Source of the DNA: Candidatus Methylumidiphilus alinenensis
Lineage (GTDB): Bacteria; Pseudomonadota; Gammaproteobacteria; Methylococcales; Methylococcaceae
NCBI GenBank assembly: GCA_003242955.1
Contig: QJPH01000592.1
Coordinates: forward strand, 1 to 33,692
DNA: 33,692 bases
Direction of reading: 5' to 3'
The notes below the pieces were generated by a model, which worked only from the letters and a program-made list of their open reading frames with translations, ran no database searches and was not told where the DNA came from. Below are positions 1 to 8,029 of the stretch, piece by piece (the stretch's first letter is position 1; the number at the start of each line of letters is the position of its first letter). Both the position numbers and the translations under genes were made by a program.

Positions 1-763
1 GGAACTCGCTGCGCTGGAAGCCTTCTGGCAATTTCTCCCGCACGGTCTGTTCGATTACACGAGGCCCGGCAAAACCGATTAATGCACCCGGTTCGCCAAT
101 GTTAATGTCGCCAAGCATGGCGAGGCTGGCAGATACCCCGCCCATGGTCGGGTCGGTCAGCACAGAAATAAAGGGGATGCCGGAATCGGCCATTTTGGCT
201 AGTGCGGCGCTAGTTTTGGACATCTGGAACAAGGAAAGCAAGGATTCCTGCATTCGCGCCCCGCCACTGGCCGAGAAACATATCAGCGGGATATTTTGCT
301 CCAGGCAAATATTGGCGCCACGCACAAATCCTTCGCCCACCACGGAACCCATTGAACCAGCCATAAACTCAAAGTTGAAAGCGGCCACAACCACTGGACG
401 GCCTTTCAACTGCCCGTGGATGACGATAAGGGCATCTTTTTCACCCGTTTGCTTTTGTGCCTGCACCAGTCGATCCTTATACTTTTTACTGTCCTTGAAC
501 TTTAGCGGGTCAAGCGGACTGAGTGTATTCCCCACTTCGCGCTGGTTGTCAGGGTCCAGAAACGCATTCAAGCGCTTGCGGGCGCTGATGCGCATGTGAT
601 GGCTGCATTTCGGGCATACATCCAAGTTTCGTTCCACTTCGGCACGATAAAGAATGGCGCTACAGAGGTCACACTTGCACCATAAGCCTTCGGGTACAAC
701 GCTTTTTGTAGACGCATCAGTGCGAATTTTCGACAATACCTTCTTATGAAACCAGCTACTCAC
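1..763 (-). CDS. accD: Acetyl-CoA carboxylase carboxyltransferase subunit beta (partial, C-terminus off window)
   Basis: Carboxyltransferase beta subunit of acetyl-CoA carboxylase; with AccA it transfers carboxyl from carboxybiotin to acetyl-CoA in fatty-acid synthesis. About 254 N-terminal residues are visible. The protein begins [14 protein letters not shown] and carries the zinc ribbon Cys31-x2-Cys34 and Cys50-x2-Cys53 within a stretch matching the family ([27 protein letters not shown]). The start is a GTG at 763, preceded by GGGGA on the minus strand; no ATG lies near the conserved N-terminus. It begins 20 bp after the trpA stop, so it is probably the last gene of the trpF-trpB-trpA-accD transcript, an order common in gammaproteobacteria. 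Confidence 0.96.
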   Translation of the reverse strand, partial: MSSWFHKKVLSKIRTDASTKSVVPEGLWCKCDLCSAILYRAEVERNLDVCPKCSHHMRISARKRLNAFLDPDNQREVGNTLSPLDPLKFKDSKKYKDRLVQAQKQTGEKDALIVIHGQLKGRPVVVAAFNFEFMAGSMGSVVGEGFVRGANICLEQNIPLICFSASGGARMQESLLSLFQMSKTSAALAKMADSGIPFISVLTDPTMGGVSASLAMLGDINIGEPGALIGFAGPRVIEQTVREKLPEGFQRSEF

Positions 764-783
764 TTTATTCCCCGTGGGTTTGT

Positions 784-1587
784 TTAGGCATCAAGCGATG
801 ATCGCATGGAGCTTATTAGTGCGGTGATTTCTTTCAAGGCCAAACGGGTGTCACCCCCTGCAGCCTCAATCTTACTGACCAATGCACTGCCTACCACAAC
901 GCCATCGCCTAATTTTGAAATCGCCGCCGCCGTCTCGGCGTTCTTGACACCAAAGCCGACGGCAATCGGCAAACTGGTCAGTTGGCGGATTTCCTTGATC
1001 TTATGCGCTACATCATCAAGATTTAGGTGTGAAGCCCCGGTCACCCCTTTGAGTGAAACATAATACAAGTAGCCACGCCCCAACTGCCCCATTTTAGCGA
1101 TGCGTTTGTCGGTGCTGTTAGGTGCCAGCAGGAAAATCGGGTCTATGCCGGCCTCATCCAACATGGGTAGAAATTCAGATGATTCTTCCGGTGGCATGTC
1201 TACCGTGAGCACACCGTCAACACCCGCCTCGCGAGCCTTGTCCACAAAGTTGCGATAACCCAGTGATTCCACCGGATTCAAATAACCCATCAGAACCACA
1301 GGTGTGGAATCATCCTTTTGGCGAAATTCCCTCACTTGTTCCAGCACCTTGCGCAGACTCATCTTATGTGCCAATGCTCGTTCGCTGGCTCTTTGAATCA
1401 CTGGCCCGTCGGCCATGGGATCGGAAAAAGGAACACCGAGTTCGATGATGTCAGCACCCGCTTCGACCAAGGCATGCAGGGCGGGTACGGTGAATTCCGG
1501 GGTGGGGTCGCCTGCGGTTATGAAGGGGATCAGCGCTTTGCGGCCGGCCCTCTTTAGGCTTTCGAGTTTAGGCGTAATTCGGCTCAC
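784..1587 (-). CDS. trpA: Tryptophan synthase alpha chain
   Basis: Cleaves indole-3-glycerol phosphate to indole and glyceraldehyde-3-phosphate; works as an alpha2-beta2 complex with TrpB in the cytoplasm. At 267 aa it has the family length. The catalytic acids fall at the canonical numbers: Glu49 in [13 protein letters not shown] and Asp60 in MADGP. The phosphate-binding end ([21 protein letters not shown]) is present. The ATG overlaps the trpB stop by 4 bp (ATGA), implying translational coupling and matched subunit synthesis. Confidence 0.98.
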   Translation of the reverse strand: MSRITPKLESLKRAGRKALIPFITAGDPTPEFTVPALHALVEAGADIIELGVPFSDPMADGPVIQRASERALAHKMSLRKVLEQVREFRQKDDSTPVVLMGYLNPVESLGYRNFVDKAREAGVDGVLTVDMPPEESSEFLPMLDEAGIDPIFLLAPNSTDKRIAKMGQLGRGYLYYVSLKGVTGASHLNLDDVAHKIKEIRQLTSLPIAVGFGVKNAETAAAISKLGDGVVVGSALVSKIEAAGGDTRLALKEITALISSMRSSLDA

Positions 1588-2801
1588 AGGGTGATTCCTT
1601 CGCGTGCGGCTATGGTGTTAATGTCTTTATCGCCCCGCCCTGACAGATTGACCAAGATGGTTTTGTCTTTGCCTAGGGCGGGGGCCAATTTCATGGCGTA
1701 GGCAATGGCGTGGGCCGATTCCAAGGCGGGTATGATTCCTTCCAGCCGGGTTAGGGCATGGAACCCTTGCATGGCTTCATCGTCGGTAATGCTGACATAC
1801 TGGGCACGGCCTGAGTCCTTGAGCCATGCGTGTTCGGGGCCAACGCCAGGATAGTCCAAGCCCGCCGAGATGGAATGGGTTTCTATGATCTCGCCATCTT
1901 CGTCTTCCATCAAGTAGGTGCGATTGCCATGCAATACGCCTGGACGCCCCGCACTTAAGGGAGCCGAGTGCCTGCCCGTGGCAATGCCATCGCCGGCCGC
2001 TTCGACACCATGCATCTGCACTTGATGGTCATTAATGAACGGATAAAACAGGCCGATGGCATTGGAGCCGCCGCCGACGCAGGCGACTAGCACATCAGGC
2101 AAGCCCCCGGTCATTTCCAGCATTTGTGGTTTGGCTTCGCGCCCGATGACGGCTTGAAAATCCCGCACCATGGCTGGATAGGGATGCGGACCCGCGACCG
2201 TGCCAATGATGTAGAACGTGTTGTCCACATTCGTCACCCAATCACGCATTGCCTCGTTAAGCGCGTCTTTCAGCGTCTTGGAGCCGGATTCCACCGGTAC
2301 GACCGTCGCGCCGAGCAGTTTCATGCGCAACACATTGGGAGCCTGCCTGGCCACATCCACCGAACCCATATAAACGACGCATTCCAGCCCCAAACGGGCG
2401 GCGACAGTCGCCGTTGCCACGCCATGTTGCCCGGCTCCGGTTTCGGCAATAATCCGTGTTTTGCCCATGCGCTTAGCGAGTAAAGCCTGGCCTACGGTGT
2501 TGTTCACTTTGTGTGCGCCAGTGTGGTTCAGATCCTCGCGTTTGAGGAAAATCTGCGCACCCCCCGCCTCCCTGCTTAGACGTTCGGCATGGTAAATCGG
2601 GGAGGGCCGGCCCACATAATGCAGCAAGTCGTAATCCAACTCTGCCAGAAAATCCTTGTCCTTCATGTAGCGATAGTAAGCATCGGTCAGCTCACTAATA
2701 GGCAACATCAGGGTTTCGGCTACGAAAACACCCCCATAGGGACCGAAATGCCCCCGTTGGTCAGGCAAATTGTAAAGCTCAGTTAATGCGAGATTGGTCA
2801 A
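1584..2801 (-). CDS. trpB: Tryptophan synthase beta chain
   Basis: PLP enzyme that condenses indole with serine to give tryptophan. The PLP lysine is Lys98 in [10 protein letters not shown]; the glycine-rich phosphate loop ([10 protein letters not shown]) and the substrate loop ETGAGQHG are present. An open frame continues upstream to 2924, but that part lies inside trpF in another frame. I place the start at a TTG (2801) giving [19 protein letters not shown], because AGAGG sits 9 nt upstream and the product (405 aa) has the usual length. It overlaps the trpF end by 23 bp and the trpA start by 4 bp. Confidence 0.96.
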   Translation of the reverse strand: MTNLALTELYNLPDQRGHFGPYGGVFVAETLMLPISELTDAYYRYMKDKDFLAELDYDLLHYVGRPSPIYHAERLSREAGGAQIFLKREDLNHTGAHKVNNTVGQALLAKRMGKTRIIAETGAGQHGVATATVAARLGLECVVYMGSVDVARQAPNVLRMKLLGATVVPVESGSKTLKDALNEAMRDWVTNVDNTFYIIGTVAGPHPYPAMVRDFQAVIGREAKPQMLEMTGGLPDVLVACVGGGSNAIGLFYPFINDHQVQMHGVEAAGDGIATGRHSAPLSAGRPGVLHGNRTYLMEDEDGEIIETHSISAGLDYPGVGPEHAWLKDSGRAQYVSITDDEAMQGFHALTRLEGIIPALESAHAIAYAMKLAPALGKDKTILVNLSGRGDKDINTIAAREGITL

Positions 2802-3414
2802 AATCGAGAACCTCTTTAATAAACGCCGCCATTTTATACTCATCCTTGATGCCTTTTCCGGCTTCCACGCCGCTGCTGACATCCAGCCCATAGGGTTTAA
2901 CCTGCCGCAATGCTTCCTTTGCATTGCCAGGGTTTAGGCCACCGGCCAAAATAACCGGTAGGGTGCATGCCGGTGGCACCATTGCCCAGTCAAAACCTTT
3001 TCCCGTCCCGCCTTTGGCCATTGGGTCGTCCGCGTCCAACAACAGCCCAGAAGACGAGCAGTAAATTGATGATATCCGTTGCAAATCGGTTTCCGGTTTC
3101 ATGCGGATCGCCTTAATATAGGCGCGGTCGAAAGCCTTGCAATAGCCAGGGCTTTCGTCTCCGTGGAATTGGAGCAGGTCGATGCGCACCGAGTTTAAAA
3201 TTTCCACAACACGCTGCGGTTGCTCGTCAACAAACAGCCCTACCACCGTGACGAAGGGTGGCAAGGCATCAATGATGCGTTTGGCTTGCGCTATGTCTAC
3301 GTTGCGCGGGCTGGGAGGATAAAAAACCAAGCCTATCGCATCCACGCCAAGGCCGGCCGCAGCTTGCGCGTCCTCGCTTCGAGTCAAGCCGCAAATTTTA
3401 ACGCGAGTTCGCAT
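2779..3414 (-). CDS. trpF: Phosphoribosylanthranilate isomerase
   Basis: Amadori isomerisation of phosphoribosylanthranilate in tryptophan synthesis. The N-terminal catalytic motif VKICGLTR, the [11 protein letters not shown] segment and the C-terminal GLDVSSGVE phosphate-binding region are all visible. I use the ATG at 3414 (211 aa, normal length). The frame is open to 3558, but the extension is low-complexity (SSRSSRSSRKK) and is encoded by a dispersed repeat with three GGGATGAAC units, so it is probably not protein. No strong ribosome site precedes 3414. First gene of the trpFBA-accD run; no Trp-rich leader peptide or attenuator was seen upstream. Confidence 0.94.
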   Translation of the reverse strand: MRTRVKICGLTRSEDAQAAAGLGVDAIGLVFYPPSPRNVDIAQAKRIIDALPPFVTVVGLFVDEQPQRVVEILNSVRIDLLQFHGDESPGYCKAFDRAYIKAIRMKPETDLQRISSIYCSSSGLLLDADDPMAKGGTGKGFDWAMVPPACTLPVILAGGLNPGNAKEALRQVKPYGLDVSSGVEAGKGIKDEYKMAAFIKEVLDFDQSRIN

Positions 3415-3457
3415 GTTTGGGATATTAGAATTTTGAATCAGTTTATGCATCAAATCA

Positions 3458-3564
3458 GAGGCAAGAACCCTGACCGTTTTTTTTCGGGATGAACGGGATG
3501 AACGGGATGAACAGGATATGCATTGAGGATAATATATTAACAAAAATCGACGGTTCACGCTCAG
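3458..3564. repeat. Dispersed repeat, copy 1, with three 9-bp tandem units
   Basis: This stretch matches 4919-5080: both contain GAGGCAAG..CC.TGACCG, a T-run, CGGGATGAAC, AGGATATGCA and later ACAAAAATCGACGGTTCACG. Here GGGATGAAC is repeated three times in tandem (3486-3512), while the other copy has one. Copy 1 also lacks the 72-bp insertion seen in copy 2, so it represents the unoccupied site. It abuts the trpF 5' end. Confidence 0.8.
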
Positions 3565-3587
3565 GCACTTCTAACTCCCCCCTTTTG

Positions 3588-3764
3588 TATCGTTCCCACG
3601 CTCTGCGTCACTGCCATTAAGTTAAGATGCATTAAGCGTGAAATAAGCCTTTGACGGAACGCCAAGCCCCAGCTTGGCGCGGTACACCCTGATGCCAAGC
3701 TGGGGCTTGGCGTTCTGATAAACGCTTGACTTAATTGCAGTGACGCGGGAGTGTGAGAACGATA
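3588..3764. mobile_element. MITE-like composite element, copy A
   Basis: The core is 3608-3743: terminal inverted repeats beginning TCACTGCCATTAAGTTAAG (left) and mirrored on the right with two mismatches, around a strong hairpin whose arms read GCCAAGCCCCAGCTTGGC and its complement. Outer arms extend the inverted repeat to TATCGTTCCCACGCTC (3588) and its near complement ending GATA at 3764. No ORF of its own. Nearly identical to the core at 6395-6531. Confidence 0.75.
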
Positions 3765-3776
3765 AAAAAAGTAATG

Positions 3777-3847
3777 CGGGAGTTCAAGGCTCGCCTTGCG
3801 ACGGCGTGTGCAAGCAAGGCAAGCCTTGCACTCCCGGTGTCATTTCA
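3777..3847. repeat. GC-rich hairpin repeat (GGAGTGCAAGGC family), copy 1
   Basis: Inverted repeat with arms near GGGAGTTCAAGGCTCGCCTTGC and GCAAGGCAAGCCTTGCACTCCC, followed by GGTGTCATTTCAA. The same unit, with an extra internal repeat, is at 30377-30475 next to the purK stop. An 81-codon open frame across it is not considered real. From 3848 to about 4060 nothing recognisable is seen. Confidence 0.75.
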
Positions 3848-4063
3848 AATATTGCCGTTCGTGTGCATCACTTTGTTAATCGCACCCGTGTAGGGGATTT
3901 TCATGGTTTATACCGGCCTACTTTGACCACAATCGGTGTCTGGCCTAAAACGCGACTGGCTGGTCAACGGGGGGAGGCGGGATGAAGACGTGCCCGCCAT
4001 GGCTAGGGCAAAGCCCATGTCACCGACATCCAAATAAATTCCGCAACCCCCCCCAAATTTTTT

Positions 4064-4110
4064 TTGTAGCTTTTAAATTTGTACTCTATATACTGGTTGC
4101 AACAAGTACA
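4064..4110 (+). promoter_or_regulatory. Putative promoter/operator of the RHH-ParE toxin-antitoxin pair
   Basis: TTGTAG (4064-4069), 17 bp, then TATATA (4087-4092) form a reasonable sigma70-like pair ahead of the antitoxin ATG at 4128. The -10 region is bracketed by an inverted repeat, TTGTAC (4079-4084) and GTACAA (4106-4111), a plausible site for autorepression by the ribbon-helix-helix antitoxin. Inference from sequence only. Confidence 0.4.
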
Positions 4111-4127
4111 ACTTTGAGAATGATGCA

Positions 4128-4412
4128 ATGACGACTACATTAGGCATTAAGGTTGACGAAGAAATCCGTTCCCGCCTAAAAACACTAGGTGCGGCCCGCC
4201 AGCGTTCAACGCATTGGATCATGAAGGAAGCAATCCTCCGTTATTTAGAGCGTGAGGAAGAAATAGAGCGTCGAAATAAGGATGCGGACGAAGCGTGGAA
4301 AGAGTACAGGGAAACCGGTCAATATGTGAGCCACGAGGATATGACCGCATGGTTAGACACATGGGGTACAGATAAGGAAGCTCAATGTCCGGCCATAACC
4401 AAGCAAGGATAA
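4128..4412 (+). CDS. Ribbon-helix-helix (CopG/ParD-like) antitoxin
   Basis: 94 aa. The N-terminus TTTLGIKVDEEIRSRLKTLG followed by RSTHWIMKEAILRYLEREEE is a typical ribbon-helix-helix DNA-binding and dimerisation domain (about residues 1-45). The acidic, charged C-terminal half would wrap the toxin. The frame overlaps the downstream ParE-like gene by 28 bp, usual for type II toxin-antitoxin pairs. Likely autoregulates through the inverted repeat upstream. Only a weak ribosome site (GAGAA) is visible. Confidence 0.85.
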   Translation: MTTTLGIKVDEEIRSRLKTLGAARQRSTHWIMKEAILRYLEREEEIERRNKDADEAWKEYRETGQYVSHEDMTAWLDTWGTDKEAQCPAITKQG

Positions 4413-4681
4413 TTTGGTCTTTAGCTGCTTTGCGGGACATTGTGCGGTTACGCAATTTTATTGAGCCAAATAACCTGGATGCTTCCCGCCGTGTAGCAGA
4501 AGCTCTAAAGAAAGCAGCCTCACTACTCATGGAGCATCCGGCAATTGGAAAAATTGTGGACGGTAGGCAGGAACGTGAGATTTTTGTCCCGTTTGGGCAG
4601 CGTGGTTATGCGATGCGTTACCGTGTGCAGGATGACACAGTGGTAATCTTGCGTATCTGGCACGGCTTAGAAGATAGATAA
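4385..4681 (+). CDS. ParE/RelE-superfamily toxin
   Basis: 98 aa. The fold signature is visible: ARIIWSLAALRDIVRLRNFI, then a helix rich in Ala and Leu (VAEALKKAASLLMEHPAIGK), then the strands EIFVPFGQRGYAMRYRV and VVILRIWHGLEDR. The HPAIGK...R.I..PFG..GY..RYR pattern is typical of the ParE branch (gyrase-directed) rather than the ribosome-dependent RelE branch, but the target cannot be read from sequence. It starts inside the antitoxin gene. Confidence 0.85.
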   Translation: MSGHNQARIIWSLAALRDIVRLRNFIEPNNLDASRRVAEALKKAASLLMEHPAIGKIVDGRQEREIFVPFGQRGYAMRYRVQDDTVVILRIWHGLEDR

Positions 4682-4762
4682 GTTGGGAATGCGGTTTTAG
4701 AAACTCCGGCTTCCAGAGCCACGGCAAGCTAGAGCTTGAAAGACCGGTGACACAGCCGTTAT

Positions 4763-4850
4763 TCCGGCATGGATCGCCGGAATCCAGATTGCATGGACGC
4801 TTCCAAGCCACGCCATCCTTGGAACCTAGGTTCCGGCGATCCATGCCGGA
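4763..4850. repeat. CCGGAATCC-type hairpin repeat, copy 1
   Basis: Perfect 20-bp inverted repeat: TCCGGCATGGATCGCCGGAA at 4763-4782 and its complement at 4831-4850, with a 48-bp spacer that includes CCTAGG. A related unit in reverse orientation is at about 26200-26292, nested in another inverted-repeat element. Short ORFs on both strands across it are artefacts of the palindrome. Confidence 0.8.
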
Positions 4851-4864
4851 GCTACGGGGAAGCG

Positions 4865-4882
4865 CTTAATTCAACAACATTG
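4865..4882. repeat. Solo terminal repeat CTTAATTCAACAACATTG
   Basis: Matches, with one or two differences, the terminal inverted repeat of the element at 8105-8228 (CAATGCTGTTGAATTAAG, reverse complemented) and a site at 26506-26520. No partner end was found nearby, so it is probably a remnant. It is followed by a small hairpin, GGTTCCC...GGGAACC (4883-4909). Confidence 0.5.
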
Positions 4883-4918
4883 GGTTCCCTAGCAGGAGCT
4901 TGGGAACCAGCGCAATCG

Positions 4919-5080
4919 GAGGCAAGGGCCATGACCGTTTTTTTGACGGGATGAACAGGATATGCAATAGACATTATCAAAAACTTAGCCAGTGGTCACG
5001 CCGCTGCTGGATCGGCAAGTGGTTTTTGATAATGTCTATTGAGCCAATATACTAACAAAAATCGACGGTTCACGCCCGGA
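4919..5080. repeat. Dispersed repeat, copy 2, carrying an inserted palindromic element
   Basis: Same repeat as 3458-3564 but interrupted. The insert (about 4967-5038) lies within a perfect inverted repeat, 20-bp arms 4965-4984 (CAATAGACATTATCAAAAAC) and 5022-5041, with a 37-bp spacer. In copy 1 the flanks join as ATATGCA-TTGAG, so the two copies are an empty and a filled site for a roughly 72-bp element. Confidence 0.75.
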
Positions 5081-5108
5081 CGATTTTTTCAGGTAGTCAA
5101 TGTCGGGC

Positions 5109-5293
5109 CAGCAATTCTCATTATGGAACTTTATATAAATCATATAGTTATAAACTTGACTTTTATGTAGTTTTATATATTGAGGCTAATTTTTAGACAA
5201 ATCGACGATATTTGCGGCAAATATCGAAGTAAACACATAATTTCCATTTTTATCATATTGAATTCATTGAATATTCCATAATGAGAATTGCTG
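5109..5293. mobile_element. 185-bp MITE with 20-bp TIRs and 9-bp target duplication
   Basis: Left end CAGCAATTCTCATTATGGAA (5109-5128) is the perfect reverse complement of 5274-5293. The direct repeat ATGTCGGGC flanks it at 5100-5108 and 5294-5302, as expected of a transposase-made insertion. The interior is AT-rich with no ORF and contains a perfect 21-bp palindrome (5206-5226, CGATATTTGC arms around a central G). It probably depends on a transposase encoded elsewhere. It lies 74 bp downstream of the vapC stop. Confidence 0.85.
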
Positions 5294-5367
5294 ATGTCGG
5301 GCACGCATCTTTATCTGCAGAATTCATGCAAAATTGGCCTGATTTTTGGCGCAGGTATTGATGCAGT

Positions 5368-5793
5368 TTAAATATATAACCTGATATCCATTTTTTGGGC
5401 AGCATTTGCCAAATTGCCGTCAAACACCAAGAAACGGAAATCTTGATGGGCGGCAACCCGCCAGATCGCTTCGACCGCCGCCAAATGCACACTGTCGTAA
5501 CCGCGTAGACGGTGTGCTTCGGCTAAATCCCCCGCACGATGGATTAATTCTTGGGTGATGCTAACAATCTCAAAACTCGGCCAATCCCGTTCGAAATCTT
5601 CGCGCCACGATTGTAGCCTGTCTTGGTATCCCGGCTGTTGTGCCTTTCGAGTAAACGCGGCACGGGTTTCGGCATAAGCAATCAGATGGGTTGTAGAAAT
5701 GCTTGCTTCGGCAACTCCCGCACGGACTCGGTCGGAGCCGGTTTCGTCCGCGTAGAGTTTCACCACGGCAGAAGTGTCGAGGTAAAGAATCAT
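5368..5793 (-). CDS. vapC: VapC-type PIN-domain toxin ribonuclease
   Basis: 141 aa PIN-domain protein, a Mg-dependent RNase toxin. The acidic active-site residues are in place: Asp6 (LDTSA), Glu42 (AYAETRAA), Asp100 (YDSVHLAA) and Asp125 (VFDGNL). The ATG overlaps the stop of the upstream Phd-like antitoxin by 4 bp (ATGA). RNA target unknown; tRNA or rRNA cleavage is typical of the family. All four acids are present, so it appears catalytically intact. Confidence 0.9.
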   Translation of the reverse strand: MILYLDTSAVVKLYADETGSDRVRAGVAEASISTTHLIAYAETRAAFTRKAQQPGYQDRLQSWREDFERDWPSFEIVSITQELIHRAGDLAEAHRLRGYDSVHLAAVEAIWRVAAHQDFRFLVFDGNLANAAQKMDIRLYI

Positions 5794-6080
5794 TCGCGCA
5801 TTTCACTGACTATATCAGCGAGTTTTTTTTCATTCGAACCGACGCACACCGGATTGGAAGCACCCATCGGCTTGTTGCCATTACCGGGAATGACCCACGG
5901 CAAGGAGCGCAACCTTGCAATAGACGTTTCTTCCAAGTTTTCCTGCGTGGCATCCAAAGATGCGGGAACCAGCCGAGCCAATGGCTTGCCGCGCAGTGTA
6001 ACCATCACTTCTTCGCCCAAGGCCGCCCGGTGTAAATATTCGGACAGGTGTGCTTTTAGATCGCGGACATTGGTTTCCAT
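5790..6080 (-). CDS. Phd/YefM-family antitoxin
   Basis: 96 aa. The start METNVRDLKAHLSEYLHRAALGEEVMVTLRGKPLARLVP is a textbook Phd/YefM N-terminal domain that dimerises and binds DNA; the remainder would neutralise VapC. AGGTGA lies 5 nt upstream of the ATG. The Phd antitoxin with VapC toxin pairing is common. Two TGACTACA direct repeats 20 bp apart lie directly upstream and may be its operator. Confidence 0.9.
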   Translation of the reverse strand: METNVRDLKAHLSEYLHRAALGEEVMVTLRGKPLARLVPASLDATQENLEETSIARLRSLPWVIPGNGNKPMGASNPVCVGSNEKKLADIVSEMRE

Positions 6081-6094
6081 GCAATCACCTTTTA

Positions 6095-6122
6095 TGTAGT
6101 CATTTTATTCTTATTGTAGTCA
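6095..6122 (-). promoter_or_regulatory. Putative operator: two direct TGACTACA repeats upstream of the Phd/VapC pair
   Basis: TGTAGTCA occurs at 6095-6102 and 6115-6122 on the plus strand, exactly 20 bp apart (two helical turns), starting 15 bp before the antitoxin start. This suits cooperative binding by Phd-like dimers for autorepression. No convincing -35/-10 pair was settled on. Confidence 0.4.
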
Positions 6123-6281
6123 CATTGTTATCAACAATATACCGGTTTTTATCCTGAACAGCCTTGTAGGTAGGGTGTCTCTCTTTGCGATGCGCCCGAC
6201 ACTTAAGTTGGCCAAGATTTGCAATTCAGCCCAAGTGTTTAGTATTTGCGACGAAGTGCGGTTGCGGGTAACAAAAAGTTA

Positions 6282-6305
6282 CGGACGGGATACAAATCCC
6301 GTCCG
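6282..6305. repeat. Small perfect hairpin in the intergenic region 6123-6394
   Basis: CGGACGGGA (6282-6290) and TCCCGTCCG (6297-6305) form a 9-bp perfect stem with a 6-nt loop. No T-run follows, so it is not called a terminator. The rest of 6123-6394 has no gene. Confidence 0.45.
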
Positions 6306-6394
6306 GCTGCGGAAATAGCTAATTTGTTGAGTTGACATTCGTGGATGTCTCCGATAGCCCATTCGACGCAATACGCTTCGCTATTGCTTCCTAC

Positions 6395-6531
6395 GAGCTA
6401 CCATTAAGTTAAGATACATTAAGCGTGAAATCAGCCTTTGACGGAACGCCAAGCCCCAGCTTGGCGCGGTACACCCTGATGCCAAGCTGGGGCTTGGCGT
6501 TCCGATTAAACGCTTAACTTAATGGCAGTGA
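6395..6531. mobile_element. MITE-like element, copy B
   Basis: Close match to the core at 3608-3743, with only scattered base differences. It has ACCATTAAGTTAAG on the left, CTTAACTTAATGGCAGTGA on the right, and the same hairpin of GCCAAGCCCCAGCTTGGC with its complement. No coding capacity. No certain target duplication. Confidence 0.8.
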
Positions 6532-6634
6532 CTCTCCTGCGTGGGAATGCCTCCGGCGACGCTCCAGCGTCGGAGGTATCGAACCGCAGGAGCGGTAAAG
6601 GCTGCATTCCCACTCGGGAGCGTGGGAACGATAA
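6532..6634. repeat. Nested hairpin repeat upstream of rimO
   Basis: Several nested complementary segments: GTGGGAATGC with GCATTCCCAC, CTCCTGCG with CGCAGGAG, and an inner CCTCCGGCGACGCT with AGCGTCGGAGG. It ends CGTGGGAACGATA, complementary to the outer arm of the composite at 3588. It directly precedes rimO, so the rimO promoter must lie in or very close to it. Confidence 0.65.
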
Positions 6635-6706
6635 AAAACGATGAAACACGCCCGTTATTCCACCTTGTTTCGGGTAAACTACTCGTTTTTTCTATCTCAA
6701 CGCCCT

Positions 6707-8029
6707 ATGAACCCTCCCCGTATCGGTTTCATCAGTCTCGGTTGCCCTAAGGCACTGGTTGACAGCGAACGCATCCTAACCCAACTCCGGTCAGAAGGTT
6801 ATGACATGGTCCCTTCCTACAAGGATGCGGACTTGGTGGTGGTGAACACCTGCGGCTTCATTGATGCCGCTGTGGAGGAATCGCTGGATGCCATCGGCGA
6901 GGCTTTGGCGGAGAATGGCAAGGTGATCGTCACTGGTTGCCTAGGTGCGAGGGAGGAGGAAATCCGCGCTCGCCATCCGCAGGTTTTAAAAATCACCGGC
7001 GCACACGCTTATGAAGAGGTCGTCAACGCGGTGCATGAACAGTTGCCGCCGTTGCACGACCCCTTCGTCCATTTGGTCCCGCCGCAGGGCGTCAAATTGA
7101 CACCGCGTCACTATGCCTACCTGAAAATCTCAGAGGGCTGTAATCACCGTTGCACCTTCTGCATCATTCCTTCCCTGCGCGGCGATCTGGTCAGCCGTCC
7201 CATCGGCGAGGTCATGGGCGAGGCGGAACGTCTGGTAAAAGCTGGGGTGAAGGAATTACTCGTCGTGTCTCAGGATACCAGTGCTTATGGCGTGGATGTG
7301 AAATACCGCACTAGTTTTTGGGAAGGGCGGCCCTTGAAAACCCGCTTCCAAGATTTGGCCCAAGCTTTGGGCGAACTGGGGGTTTGGGTGCGGATGCACT
7401 ATGTTTACCCCTACCCCCATGTGGACGGCATTGTGCCGCTGATGGCGGAAGGAAAAATCTTGCCCTATTTGGACATTCCCTTCCAACATTCCAGTCCGCG
7501 CATCCTCAAGCTAATGAAGCGCCCCGCATCCAGCGAGGACAATCTGGAACGCATTCGCGCTTGGCGTGGCATCTGCCCGGAAATCACGATACGCAGCACT
7601 TTCATCGTCGGCTTCCCCGGCGAGACCGACGAGGATTTCGAGGATTTGCTGGACTTTCTTGATGCAGCGCAACTGGACCGGGTCGGCTGCTTTGCCTATT
7701 CCCCGGTGGCAGGGGCGGCGGCCAATGAATTACCCGATGCCGTGCCGGAGGAGGTCAAAGAAGAACGGCTGGCCCGCTTCATGGAACTGCAAGAGCAGAT
7801 CAGCGCAGACCGTCTACAGGCCAAAGTCGGGCGGCGCGAACAAGTGCTGATTGACGAAGTGGTGGAAGAAGGCGCAGTGGGCAGAAGCCGTGCCGATGCC
7901 CCGGAAATCGACGGGCAGGTATTCATCGATGGTGCCACACACTTGCAAGTGGGCGAGTTTGTCGAGGTGGAGATCGAAGAAGCCGATGAGCATGATTTGT
8001 GGGGGCATATCCCAACCGCCTTTGGGTGA
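6707..8029 (+). CDS. rimO: Ribosomal protein S12 methylthiotransferase RimO
   Basis: Radical-SAM enzyme that methylthiolates Asp89 of ribosomal protein S12. The N-terminal UPF0004 cysteines Cys13 (SLGCPKA), Cys49 (VVNTCGFID) and Cys78 (VTGCLGA) bind the auxiliary [4Fe-4S] cluster; the radical-SAM motif is Cys145-x3-Cys149-x2-Cys152 ([16 protein letters not shown]). A C-terminal TRAM domain follows. The ATG at 6707 gives 440 aa, matching E. coli RimO. The frame is open from 6641, but the extra 22 residues come from the flanking repeat. The ribosome site is poor. A hairpin repeat lies directly upstream, so expression may differ from relatives. Confidence 0.96.
   Translation: MNPPRIGFISLGCPKALVDSERILTQLRSEGYDMVPSYKDADLVVVNTCGFIDAAVEESLDAIGEALAENGKVIVTGCLGAREEEIRARHPQVLKITGAHAYEEVVNAVHEQLPPLHDPFVHLVPPQGVKLTPRHYAYLKISEGCNHRCTFCIIPSLRGDLVSRPIGEVMGEAERLVKAGVKELLVVSQDTSAYGVDVKYRTSFWEGRPLKTRFQDLAQALGELGVWVRMHYVYPYPHVDGIVPLMAEGKILPYLDIPFQHSSPRILKLMKRPASSEDNLERIRAWRGICPEITIRSTFIVGFPGETDEDFEDLLDFLDAAQLDRVGCFAYSPVAGAAANELPDAVPEEVKEERLARFMELQEQISADRLQAKVGRREQVLIDEVVEEGAVGRSRADAPEIDGQVFIDGATHLQVGEFVEVEIEEADEHDLWGHIPTAFG

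Noticed and set aside
2802-2924. N-terminal extension of TrpB to an upstream ATG
   Set aside because: It lies wholly inside trpF in another frame, has no family similarity, and a TTG with a good ribosome site at 2801 gives the normal length.
3486-3512. CRISPR-like tandem repeats
   Set aside because: 9-bp units in direct contact without spacers; a simple tandem expansion.
3415-3558. N-terminal extension of TrpF
   Set aside because: Encoded by a dispersed repeat with tandem 9-bp units; the conserved protein begins at RVKICGLTR.
3415-3560. Possible trp attenuator or leader peptide
   Set aside because: No Trp-rich short ORF or competing hairpins; the sequence is a dispersed repeat.
3740-3985. 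81-codon ORF
   Set aside because: Spans repeat and hairpin sequence; no similarity and no ribosome site.
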